From the NCBI GenBank assembly GCA_023653075.1, contig JAMNXQ010000003.1, positions 31,268 through 95,267 of the forward strand: a stretch of DNA of 64,000 bases, in the 5' to 3' direction. The translations under genes were made by a program, and so were the position numbers. The notes below the pieces were generated by a model, which did no database searches, was not told the origin of the DNA, and worked only from the letters and a program-made list of their open reading frames with translations. Every line of letters starts with the position of its first letter. Position 1 is the stretch's first letter. The DNA is from Algoriphagus sp. Lineage in GTDB: Bacteria; Bacteroidota; Bacteroidia; Cytophagales; Cyclobacteriaceae. This document shows positions 20,570 through 29,604 of the stretch, in pieces.

Positions 20570-21136
20570 CTAGTTTACTCCCACTTGAGTGGATTTAAAT
20601 TTTTTGAAAAGCAAGACAAATAAGCCTCCTACCCATAGGAAAAGGATAATTGGCATTAAATAAAACCAAAAGTTGTAGGCAGCAGCACTTAGCTCCTCTT
20701 GATTGTTGATCGCATGGACGTAAAGTGCTGCAAGTGCTAAACTAAAGTTGACCCAACCTCCAAAGGAATAAAACCAAAGCAACAAATAATCTCGATAGGG
20801 ATCCCCTATAGGAAATAAGCGATGTAATTTTTGATTGGTTTTGGTCTCCAATGTTTTTGGGGTATAAATTGTCACTAGGTTCAATAGGAAAAACCCAATC
20901 GCTAGACCATAAAAAAACGTGCTTTTTGGATATTCACGAAGAAGGGCGCCTTGGTCATCTAGCCGAATGCCAATTTGCTCAGGGAGTGCAGCATAGAAAT
21001 ACAAGAGCGTAAAAAGAAAAACTAGTACGCCCAAAAAATAGAAAACCTTTCCGAATCTATAATACATGAAATATGGGATTAAGCTTGCAATATAACCGTT
21101 TTGAGTGAACCTTATGTCCTCTTGTCCTATTCGCAA
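20570..21136 (-). CDS. Hypothetical multi-pass membrane protein
   Basis: About four hydrophobic segments; directly upstream of parE on the same strand; start may be internal. Confidence 0.6.
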   Translation of the reverse strand: MRIGQEDIRFTQNGYIASLIPYFMYYRFGKVFYFLGVLVFLFTLLYFYAALPEQIGIRLDDQGALLREYPKSTFFYGLAIGFFLLNLVTIYTPKTLETKTNQKLHRLFPIGDPYRDYLLLWFYSFGGWVNFSLALAALYVHAINNQEELSAAAYNFWFYLMPIILFLWVGGLFVLLFKKFKSTQVGVN

Positions 21137-21227
21137 GTGACAATTTTAGTCAAAATTTAATTTTAGATCGAGTTCACGCGAACCCTATCAAAATTCCAAC
21201 GATCTTTGGCATTTCAAAACCTCCTCC

Positions 21228-21614
21228 ATGAAAAATTCAGTTCTGCTTTTCTCCCTTTTTATTTTCAGTTGGCTCAGCGCCTGTAGCAGTGCGGTAGATG
21301 CTGGTAATATCAATTTAGAAAACTGGAAATCGGACCGCTATGGATGTAAGGGTTTACGGTTGCAGGATATAGAGGCGTTTCGGACTATCAAAAATCAATT
21401 TCTGGGAATAGACAATCAGGCCATAATCAAGACTTTTGGAAGGCCAGATCGAGTGGAATTGGTGGACAAGAGCCAAAGTTTTTTCTTTTATTTCCTTGAG
21501 CCCAGTTCGGATTGCGCAGGTGTTGAACATAAAAAAGAACCCTTGCGAGTTCTCTTTCGAATGAATGCTTTGAGTAAAGTTTCTGAGGTAACGATTACAG
21601 ACCTGAATCCATAA
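21228..21614 (+). CDS. Hypothetical lipoprotein
   Basis: Lipobox LSACSS; LENWKSDRYGCKGLRLQDIEAFRTIKNQFLGIDNQAIIKTFGRPDRVEL, SmpA/OmlA-like layout. Confidence 0.65.
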   Translation: MKNSVLLFSLFIFSWLSACSSAVDAGNINLENWKSDRYGCKGLRLQDIEAFRTIKNQFLGIDNQAIIKTFGRPDRVELVDKSQSFFFYFLEPSSDCAGVEHKKEPLRVLFRMNALSKVSEVTITDLNP

Positions 21615-22527
21615 AGCACAAGGCAGCAGCGCCTAGGGTTCCTGCATTATTTTCAAGAGTGGCTTTTTTCAACCTCAGATCCTTCACGTAGTAAGGCGTC
21701 AAATATTTTCGGGTATTGTATTCGATGGTAGGCATCATAAACTCCAATCCAGCCGCAATACCCCCACCAAAATAGACATCTGTCACATCCAAAACCCGGA
21801 TGGTAGACACGATGGATTCACTGATGATCTCGGCTACTTCTTTAAATACCATTAGCGAAACCTCATTGCCCATGCGGGCAGTATCCACCAAAAGGTGTGT
21901 TCCCAATTCCTTACCGACCAACTCCCCTGCCTTTTCTGGATAAGCAGCAATCAAATTGGCCATAATCTTTAAAATCCCTTGACGGCCTACCAGAGATTCG
22001 AGCCCAGCATTTCCGCGTGATAGCATGTGCCCCATTTCTAAAGCATTTCCTCTAGAACCTTTAAAGACTTCACCATCCAGCACCAAAGCACTGCCAATGC
22101 CTGTACCCATGGTTATAAACAAGAAATTGGAAGAAACATCTCCTTTTCCAAATTGGAATTCCCCTATTGCAGCCGCCGCTGCATCATTTTCTAAGAAAAA
22201 ATCGTGGTTGGGGTATTTAGCTTTTAGCGTAGCCTTCAATGGATAATTATTCAAGCCGGGAATGGCAGGGATTTCCCTTGGAGTCATTCGATCCTTGCTA
22301 ATCATTCCTGGAAGACCTATTCCTATCTTTTTTACCTGAGGAAACTTGGAGAGGTAAGTGCCAATTACTTTCACAAAATTGGGTCCAAATCCTTCACCAT
22401 GTTCCCGGTAAGCAGTGGTGTCCTCTTTGTAAAACTCACAAATTGTACCCGATCTATCTACTAATCCAATCTTGAGATGTGTACCTCCAACATCTACTCC
22501 TAAAAACTGAGTATCCGAAATATTCAT
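21595..22527 (-). CDS. ROK family protein (sugar kinase, glucokinase-like)
   Basis: LGVDVGGTHLKIGLVD, GIGLPGMI, LENDAAAAAIGEF, TMGTGIGSALVLDGEVFKG; lacks the classic ROK CxCGxxGC cysteine motif (has RGNAGLESLVG). Confidence 0.85.
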   Translation of the reverse strand: MNISDTQFLGVDVGGTHLKIGLVDRSGTICEFYKEDTTAYREHGEGFGPNFVKVIGTYLSKFPQVKKIGIGLPGMISKDRMTPREIPAIPGLNNYPLKATLKAKYPNHDFFLENDAAAAAIGEFQFGKGDVSSNFLFITMGTGIGSALVLDGEVFKGSRGNALEMGHMLSRGNAGLESLVGRQGILKIMANLIAAYPEKAGELVGKELGTHLLVDTARMGNEVSLMVFKEVAEIISESIVSTIRVLDVTDVYFGGGIAAGLEFMMPTIEYNTRKYLTPYYVKDLRLKKATLENNAGTLGAAALCFMDSGL

Positions 22528-22573
22528 AGTTTACTGTGCCTTTTTTGTTCGCTAAAAAAGCAAAACTATTCCT

Positions 22574-23068
22574 TTACTTCTTATAATCTTTGTTGATCTC
22601 ATAAAATATTTTGAGGACTGCTGGACATACCAAAGTGTTTTTCAGCGTTAAATCCATGATTCCGAGCATGTTCTTTCGATCGGTATGTGGGTATTCTCTG
22701 CAGGCTTTTGGACGGTCTTCGTAGACCAAACACCCGTTATCCTTGCCTAAAAAAGGACAAGGAGCGCCTTTGAACACGTAATCTCCTTCCTCATCTCGAA
22801 AAAGATAGGTTTCTATAAATTCACTGGAACGCATTCGAAACACCTTGGACAATCGATCTATGTCCGTTTGGATCAAAATAGGACTTGTGGTCTTGCAACA
22901 GTTTGCACAATCCAAACAATTTATCGTTGAAAAAACCTGATTATGGGCCTCCTGAAATTTGGCGTCGAGGTTTTTGGGACGGGTAGCCTTGATCTTATCC
23001 TTGATTTTTTTGTTGGCCGGAAACTCCGACTTACTCTCCTTGGAAAACTTTTCTAGATCTAGGGACAT
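22574..23068 (-). CDS. YkgJ family cysteine cluster protein
   Basis: INCLDCANCCKTTSP, CPFLGKDNGCLVYEDRPKACREYP. Confidence 0.88.
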   Translation of the reverse strand: MSLDLEKFSKESKSEFPANKKIKDKIKATRPKNLDAKFQEAHNQVFSTINCLDCANCCKTTSPILIQTDIDRLSKVFRMRSSEFIETYLFRDEEGDYVFKGAPCPFLGKDNGCLVYEDRPKACREYPHTDRKNMLGIMDLTLKNTLVCPAVLKIFYEINKDYKK

Positions 23069-23122
23069 CGGAGGAATTGCTCAAGTAGTTTAAAGGGGAC
23101 CAAGGAATTATCATCAAGAGGC

Positions 23123-23956
23123 TTAATCCTTGCTCAGTGAAATTCCATCTGCATGGATGGTAATCTCTTGGGCTTTGTACAATTGTCCAATACACTGCTT
23201 AAACTGCTTTTTGCTCATTCCCAAGACTTTTTGAATTGCCTCTGGCTCCGATTTGTCATGCAAGGGTAAAAATCCTTTTTCTTGAAGCATTAGAAGGATT
23301 TTCTCAGACCCCTCTTCATACCTTACCCGCCCGAATGGAAGCAATTGAAGATCAAGTTTACCATCCTCCCTACGTTTCTTCACCCAAAGTTTACGGATTT
23401 CTCCTAAAGTTAAGTCCTGAAAAACCTCATTGGCATAGAGCAGCCCTTCGTAGCGGTCCTCCAACAAAACCTTGTAACCTAACTCTGTTTTTTCAAAAAT
23501 CAAGCCTTGGCATTCGCTTCCTGGTAGGTAGTCCTTTGGTGCAGGATACATAAATTCACGGTACTTACTCACTCCAATCAATCGATTGGATCGGTAATCT
23601 GCACAAAGTCGTATTAAGTATTGTTGACCAGCGGTCATTGGCTTCGCCATCTCCACATTGGGCACAAAAAGATCTTTCAAAAGACCCCAATCCATAAATG
23701 CCCCAAAGGAGGTTACCTCCTTGCAGGTCAATACCCCAAATTCATCCAAAAGCAATAAGGGGGTATCGGTCACAGCCACGGGCCTATCCTCACTATCCGT
23801 ATACACAAAAACAGTTACCTCATCCCCCGCTTGCTCTTGCCCAGTTAAATACCCTTTAGGAAGCAATACTTCTTCACCAGTACTCAGCGCTAAATATGCC
23901 CCAAAATCTGTAAATCGGTTAATTTGTAAGCGGTTGACAAGTCCAAGTTCTTTCAT
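23123..23956 (-). CDS. CvfB-like S1 RNA-binding domain protein
   Basis: MKELGLVNRLQINRFTDFGAYLALSTGEEVLLPKGYL, S1-like repeats, LIGVSKY, C-terminal winged helix (MSKKQFKQCIGQLYK). Track start at 24076 seems too far upstream. Confidence 0.82.
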   Translation of the reverse strand: MKELGLVNRLQINRFTDFGAYLALSTGEEVLLPKGYLTGQEQAGDEVTVFVYTDSEDRPVAVTDTPLLLLDEFGVLTCKEVTSFGAFMDWGLLKDLFVPNVEMAKPMTAGQQYLIRLCADYRSNRLIGVSKYREFMYPAPKDYLPGSECQGLIFEKTELGYKVLLEDRYEGLLYANEVFQDLTLGEIRKLWVKKRREDGKLDLQLLPFGRVRYEEGSEKILLMLQEKGFLPLHDKSEPEAIQKVLGMSKKQFKQCIGQLYKAQEITIHADGISLSKD

Positions 23957-24117
23957 GTAGCAAAGGTAAAAATTAATCCTATTTGCAGGAGGATAAAAAA
24001 TGACCCCAGCATTGGCAGGAAAGCAGATTGGCGAGTTGGAAATCGCAAGCCTTACCCGTAGTTTTGAAAACTTCAATTCACAAATAACCCACTAGACTTT
24101 CTAAAGAATTTAACTTC

Positions 24118-25008
24118 ATGAAAAACATAACAGTTATCGGCTCAGGAACCATGGGCAATGGCATTGCTCACCTTTTTGCGCTGCAAGGATTTGCTGTTGC
24201 CTTGGTGGATCTTTCTGCTGAGCAACTGACCAAAGCAGTGGCGACCATTTCCAAAAACATGGATCGGCAGATCAACAAGGGTACCCTAAGCGAAGCCGAA
24301 AAAGCGGCTGCCTTACAGCGCATCCAAACACACACAGACCTTGCTTCTGGTGTAAAGCATGCCGATCTAGTGGTAGAAGCTGCTACTGAGAAAGTTGATA
24401 TAAAGTTGGAACTCTTCAGTCAATTGGACCAGTTGGCACCTGCAAATGCAGTTTTGGCTTCCAATACCTCTTCCATTTCGATTACCCAAATCGCTGCGGT
24501 AACTCAGCGACCTACCCAAGTGATCGGGATGCATTTTATGAACCCAGTTCCTGTCATGAAGTTGGTCGAAGTGATTCGAGGCTATGCTACTTCAGATGAA
24601 ATCACAACTCAAATCATGCAACTTTCCCTTCAATTGGATAAGGTGCCAGTCGAAGTTCAGGACTACCCAGGATTTGTGGCCAACCGAATTTTGATGCCCA
24701 TGATCAACGAGGCCATTTATACCTTGTACGAGGGAGTAGCCGGCGTTTCGGAAATCGATACGGTGATGAAGTTGGGTATGGCACATCCCATGGGACCCCT
24801 CCAACTTGCAGATTTTATCGGTTTGGATGTGTGCCTTTCCATATTACGCGTACTTCATGACGGCTTTGGTAACCCAAAATATGCTCCCTGTCCCCTATTG
24901 GTCAACATGGTTACGGCTGGATTCAAGGGCGCAAAATCAGGAGAAGGGTTTTACAGCTACCCTGCCGGTACCAAAGATTATCCCGTATCCCCAAGATTTT
25001 CAAAGTAA
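24118..25008 (+). CDS. 3-hydroxybutyryl-CoA / 3-hydroxyacyl-CoA dehydrogenase
   Basis: ITVIGSGTMGNGIAHLFALQGF, LASNTSSISITQIA, GMHFMNPVPVMKLVEVI, DYPGFVANRILMPMINEA, GMAHPMGPLQLADFIGLD. Confidence 0.95.
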   Translation: MKNITVIGSGTMGNGIAHLFALQGFAVALVDLSAEQLTKAVATISKNMDRQINKGTLSEAEKAAALQRIQTHTDLASGVKHADLVVEAATEKVDIKLELFSQLDQLAPANAVLASNTSSISITQIAAVTQRPTQVIGMHFMNPVPVMKLVEVIRGYATSDEITTQIMQLSLQLDKVPVEVQDYPGFVANRILMPMINEAIYTLYEGVAGVSEIDTVMKLGMAHPMGPLQLADFIGLDVCLSILRVLHDGFGNPKYAPCPLLVNMVTAGFKGAKSGEGFYSYPAGTKDYPVSPRFSK

Positions 25009-25019
25009 AAACTACCTCC

Positions 25020-25637
25020 ATGCATTTAGCAGTATCTGGAAATATTGGCAGCGGCAAAACCACGCTTACCGAAAAATTAGCAAAACATTACGGCTGGAAG
25101 GCTGAATTTGAGGCGGTAGATGATAATCCCTACCTGCCCGATTTTTACGAAGACATGAAGCGCTGGTCTTTTCACTTGCAGGTTTACTTTTTGAATTCCC
25201 GTTTCAACCAACTGAAAACCATCCAAGGAAGAAGTGAATCGACCATCCAAGACCGGACGATTTACGAGGATGCTTATATTTTTGCGGCAAACCTTTACAA
25301 AAGCAAGCTCTTGACAGAGCGAGACTATGCCAATTACAAGAGTCTATTTGATTCCATGATTTCCCATGTAAAGGCTCCAGATCTTTTGATCTATCTGAAA
25401 GCGAATATCCCCAAACTTGTAGGTCAAATCGAAAAGCGTGGAAGAAGTTACGAGACGGCCATGCGCATCGACTACTTAAAAAACCTGAACGCACACTACG
25501 AGGAATGGATTGCGGGTTACACAGAAGGAAAGCTGTTAATTATAGATGTCAACAAGTTAGATTTTGTGGAGCGCTCCGAAGACTTTTCCCTAATTGTAGA
25601 AAAAATTGAGCGAGAAATGTTTGGACTTTTTTCCTAA
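25020..25637 (+). CDS. Deoxynucleoside kinase
   Basis: MHLAVSGNIGSGKTTLTEKLAKHYGW, DNPYLPDFYEDMKRWSFHLQVYFLNSRF, DRTIYEDAYIFA, RGRSYE. Confidence 0.9.
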   Translation: MHLAVSGNIGSGKTTLTEKLAKHYGWKAEFEAVDDNPYLPDFYEDMKRWSFHLQVYFLNSRFNQLKTIQGRSESTIQDRTIYEDAYIFAANLYKSKLLTERDYANYKSLFDSMISHVKAPDLLIYLKANIPKLVGQIEKRGRSYETAMRIDYLKNLNAHYEEWIAGYTEGKLLIIDVNKLDFVERSEDFSLIVEKIEREMFGLFS

Positions 25638-25660
25638 TCCTAGCCTATTCTACTTAAATC

Positions 25661-26308
25661 TTATAAGGCCAATTTCCGCATCAACCACCCAAACAGCATG
25701 TTTCGCTGCTCTTCCTTCGGATTAATTAAGAGTTGATCCAATCGCTTCAAGGAGCCCCCAATCATGAGGGTCTCGTAGGGGCTTAACCGGATCAATTTGT
25801 ATCCATGGACACGAGTCAGTAAATCCACTTGCAAGTGATTGTAAGCGCTTAATTTCCATCCAGTAGCACCAACACCATGAAAACCTCCAGGATCTGATGG
25901 GCGACCAAAAATACGTGTCGCCAGTGGAGGACCATCCCAAATTCGCTGGGACATACCCGCCTTTAATGCCTCTTTTTCAAAAGTTCTACAAAGTCGTTTG
26001 TGCCCTTCAAAGAAGGTATACTGAAATTCTTCATACATCGGGGATCGCAAACTAATTCCACGGTAACGGTTAAAATTCACATCCTCATCCCAAATCAGCA
26101 GGGTTCTTCCCAACTTTAAATCAACCGGAACTTTTTCAAAAAGGGGAAATGGTCCTGTTCCTCCTAAATCTTCCAAAGCAGCGGTCAACCAGGATTTACT
26201 GCGCTCATCTAAGTAGCGGGGTTGAACTTCAAAATCTACCTGCTAATCGTAAGTAGCCCCTCCTTCCTTCAAGATTAGATCCAGTTGCCTGGTCATCAGG
26301 TGCTCCAT
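25661..26308 (-). pseudogene. Uncharacterised protein gene interrupted by an in-frame TAG at codon 22, or re-initiated downstream (TTG 26186-26188)
   Basis: Frame reads MEHLMTRQLDLILKEGGATYD[TAG]QVDFEVQPRYLDERSKSWLTAALEDLGG...; ATG at 26308 lies 5 bp after the DUF2452 stop; the track calls only 25661..26188. Confidence 0.55.
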
Positions 26309-26312
26309 GGTC

Positions 26313-26771
26313 CTAACTTACGTCTCGAAGGATTTCCCAGGTGTGGTCAGCCAATAATTTGATTTCAGCTACAAAATTGGCCCAGTTCTTTTTTCTTCCC
26401 CATTCTTCAGGGGCGATCATGCTTAAAAAATCCGTTCCATCCTCTTTTTGGTAGAGAAAATAGCGGTGGTTGATCAAGGGTTCAAAGGAGATCGAAGCCT
26501 GGTAAATGCGTTCTGAAACTTCGATACGAGACCGAATTTTCTTGGCTTGATCTGCCAAAAGTTTCATTTGATCGTAGATCTGGGCCATTTGCATATCGGT
26601 CTGACTATGCATTGCCGCTACTGCCCTACCTGTAATCTTTCCCTTGTCTTCTGGTTTGATAATCGCACTACCTGCATGGTGTGCATAGGGCAAAATCCCA
26701 GGATTCTCAGTCGTCTTTTCTTTCATCAAATCCAGATCCAAACGATCAACATCAATCTTTTTTCCAATCAT
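26313..26771 (-). CDS. DUF2452 domain-containing protein
   Basis: ENPGILPYAHHAGSAIIKPEDKGKITGRAVAAMHSQTDMQMAQIYDQMKLLADQAKKI. Confidence 0.8.
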   Translation of the reverse strand: MIGKKIDVDRLDLDLMKEKTTENPGILPYAHHAGSAIIKPEDKGKITGRAVAAMHSQTDMQMAQIYDQMKLLADQAKKIRSRIEVSERIYQASISFEPLINHRYFLYQKEDGTDFLSMIAPEEWGRKKNWANFVAEIKLLADHTWEILRDVS

Positions 26772-26776
26772 GCCTA

Positions 26777-26926
26777 CTATTTTTCAACTTCTGTAGAAAT
26801 TCGTTCTTTCAAATTACCCTTAGAGCCTGGAAAAGTGGTTCTTCTAGAGATGTCATAACTCACGTAGAGAATGCCCAGCATGAATAAAACAAAAAGCAAC
26901 AAGAAGATTTTTTTATTTTTCTGCAT
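26777..26926 (-). CDS. Small (49 aa) single-TM protein upstream of the DUF2452 gene
   Basis: MQKNKKIFLLLFVLFMLGILYVSYDISRRTTFPGSKGNLKERISTEVEK*; ends 5 bp before the DUF2452 start; below the track length cutoff. Confidence 0.55.
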   Translation of the reverse strand: MQKNKKIFLLLFVLFMLGILYVSYDISRRTTFPGSKGNLKERISTEVEK

Positions 26927-27243
26927 CAGCTAAAAGATTCAACACACAAAATTAACGATTACCACCCTTTTTGTTTCTGTTTGATTCCCTCATTTTTAAA
27001 ATTCTTTCCAATCCCAAAAGAACTGAGTACACATTCAAGGTTACTTAAAAGTTTAAAACTCATTAGCTACTCAATTGTTAAAAAACTCTTGTTGAAAAAT
27101 TACCTAGGTAATTTCCACCAATGGAATACCTCTAAAGTCTTAGATTTATAAATTGCAAGGAACACACCCTTGATTCTTGTTCATGGAATTCAAAAACCAT
27201 CCAATGGTCTCCGTTCCGAATTAAACTCACTTGTTACAGCCTT

Positions 27244-29604
27244 ATGCTTCGTAAAACCGTTCTTCTTCTTCCCCTACTTTGGGTATACTCCCTTGCCTCA
27301 GCACAGTCTCAATTGTCCGTAGAGTCCATCATGCGCGACCCAAGTTGGATGGGAACATTTCCATCGGGACCTTATTGGAGCGCCAATAGCAAGCAGATTT
27401 ACTTCAAATACAATCCCGAAAAGAACCTGGCCGACTCGCTCTACAAAATTGAGGCGATTGCAGGAGCCCTACCCAGCAAAGTCCTGTGGTCAGAAGAAAA
27501 AACACTGAAAAAAGAGGATATTTTAGCTGCTGATGAAAGGCTAAAACTTTACAAAAAAGGCAATCAAATCTTTTTGGAAGAAGTAAAAAACGGAAAAACA
27601 ACCTCCTTATTTGATTGGTATGGTCCTTTGGAGAAACTCCAATTTCTCGCCAATGAAAACTACATCGCCTTTAGTTCGGAACTAAATTTTTACCGTTTTG
27701 ATCGAAAAAATAATCGTCTTGAAAAGCTTACCTCCATCGTCAACGCATCCAAACCAGCGAAAGGAAAACCCGCGGAGACAGGAAAACCAAATTTTCTGGA
27801 ACAAGAAAATTTAGCCCTACTGGAAGAGGTTCGCAAGCGAAAAGAAGCCCAACAAGCATCCCAAGCCTACCGAGCCAGCATTCGTGAAGCCGTCCAGGGG
27901 GAGTTTGTGTTTTATACCGAAGGAAAAAATCTCTCCAACCTGCAACTTTCACCTGATGCACGTTACGTGACCTTCTCTGTGTTTACTCCTCCAGCAGGCA
28001 ACAAAAATACCAAAGTGCCTGACTACGCTGCGGCCTCAGGCTACACCGAGGATCTCAACAGCAGACCTAAAGTGGGTACACAAGCAGGTAAGACGGAATT
28101 GGGAATTTATGATTTGGACCGAGATACCGTCTATTACGTAACTACCTCCAACCTTCCAGGAATTCAGGATGCTCCGGATTATAGAGCAGATTATCCAGAG
28201 AAAACTTGGGAGAAAAAGAATCGAGAAGTATCCCTTACAGGACCTTACTTCTCCCCAGACGGAACCAAAGCCATCCTCCAAGCCAGAGCTATCGACAACA
28301 AGGATCGCTGGATAGCTTCCATTGATTTGACCTCAGGAGCCTTAACCAGCCTAGACCGGCAGCGCGACGAAGCCTGGATTGCTGGGCCAGGAATTGGTTG
28401 GGGAGGCACCTTGGGTTGGCTCCCTGACTCTAAGCACCTGTACTTCCAATCTGAAGAAAGCGGCTATTCCCATCTGTACTTAGTTCATGTGGAGACCAAA
28501 GAGAAAAAAGCACTGACAGCAGGAAAATTTGAAGTATTTGATCCCTTCCTATCCAAAGACAAAAAGTCGTGGTACTTGACCACCTCGGAAGTTCATCCAG
28601 GCGAGCGGCACTTTTACCGAATGCCGCTATGGGGTGGAAAGATGGAGCAGTTGACCTCCATGGAAGGTGAAAATCAGGTGGTCCTTTCTCCAGATGAAAA
28701 GCAGCTTGCCATCTTACACAGTTACTCCAATGTGCCGTATGAATTGTATGTGCAAGAAAATAAGGTTGGGGCCAAGCCCATCCGACTTACAGATGGACGA
28801 TCTGAGGAATTCAAAAACTATGCTTGGCGTGACCCTCAACTGGTACGCTTCCCTGCTCAGGATGGTGCACAAGTACCCGCACGGCTTTACCTACCCGATC
28901 CTAGCAAAAAGAATGGGGCGGCCGTCCTCTTCGTTCATGGTGCCGGATACCTCCAAAATGTCCACAAATGGTGGAGCAGTTACTTTAGAGAGTATTTTTT
29001 CCATAACCTCCTGACTGACCTAGGCTACACCGTCCTAGATATTGATTACCGAGGATCCGCAGGCTATGGTCGCGACTGGCGTACCGGGATCTACCGTCAC
29101 ATGGGAGGCAAAGACCTTTCCGATCAAGTGGATGGAGCCCAATACCTCATGAAGCAGCATGGAATCGAAGCAGGACGAATCGGGATTTATGGGGGAAGTT
29201 ATGGAGGCTTTATCACCCTGATGGCTCTATTTAAACATGGAGATCTATTTACCTCGGGGGCAGCCTTGCGTTCAGTGACCGATTGGGCACATTACAATCA
29301 TGGCTACACGGCAAATATTTTGAATACCCCGGAAGAAGATCCCATTGCCTACCGCCGCTCCTCTCCCATCTATTTTGCTGAGGGCTTGAAAGGCAATCTC
29401 CTCATCGCACACGGCATGTTGGATGTAAATGTGCACTTCCAAGATGTGGTTCGCCTTTCTCAGCGACTGATTGAACTGAAAAAGGATAACTGGGAAATGG
29501 CCGTTTACCCCATAGAAGACCATGGTTTTGTAACCCCAAGTTCCTGGACTGACGAATACAAACGAATTCTGAACTTATTCAACACGACTCTTCTAAGAAA
29601 ATGA
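27244..29604 (+). CDS. S9 family peptidase (DPP IV / prolyl oligopeptidase-like)
   Basis: WD40-like beta-propeller segments; GYTVLDIDYRGSAGYGRDWR, GRIGIYGGSYGGFITLMAL, HGMLDVNVHFQD, PIEDHGF. Confidence 0.93.
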   Translation: MLRKTVLLLPLLWVYSLASAQSQLSVESIMRDPSWMGTFPSGPYWSANSKQIYFKYNPEKNLADSLYKIEAIAGALPSKVLWSEEKTLKKEDILAADERLKLYKKGNQIFLEEVKNGKTTSLFDWYGPLEKLQFLANENYIAFSSELNFYRFDRKNNRLEKLTSIVNASKPAKGKPAETGKPNFLEQENLALLEEVRKRKEAQQASQAYRASIREAVQGEFVFYTEGKNLSNLQLSPDARYVTFSVFTPPAGNKNTKVPDYAAASGYTEDLNSRPKVGTQAGKTELGIYDLDRDTVYYVTTSNLPGIQDAPDYRADYPEKTWEKKNREVSLTGPYFSPDGTKAILQARAIDNKDRWIASIDLTSGALTSLDRQRDEAWIAGPGIGWGGTLGWLPDSKHLYFQSEESGYSHLYLVHVETKEKKALTAGKFEVFDPFLSKDKKSWYLTTSEVHPGERHFYRMPLWGGKMEQLTSMEGENQVVLSPDEKQLAILHSYSNVPYELYVQENKVGAKPIRLTDGRSEEFKNYAWRDPQLVRFPAQDGAQVPARLYLPDPSKKNGAAVLFVHGAGYLQNVHKWWSSYFREYFFHNLLTDLGYTVLDIDYRGSAGYGRDWRTGIYRHMGGKDLSDQVDGAQYLMKQHGIEAGRIGIYGGSYGGFITLMALFKHGDLFTSGAALRSVTDWAHYNHGYTANILNTPEEDPIAYRRSSPIYFAEGLKGNLLIAHGMLDVNVHFQDVVRLSQRLIELKKDNWEMAVYPIEDHGFVTPSSWTDEYKRILNLFNTTLLRK

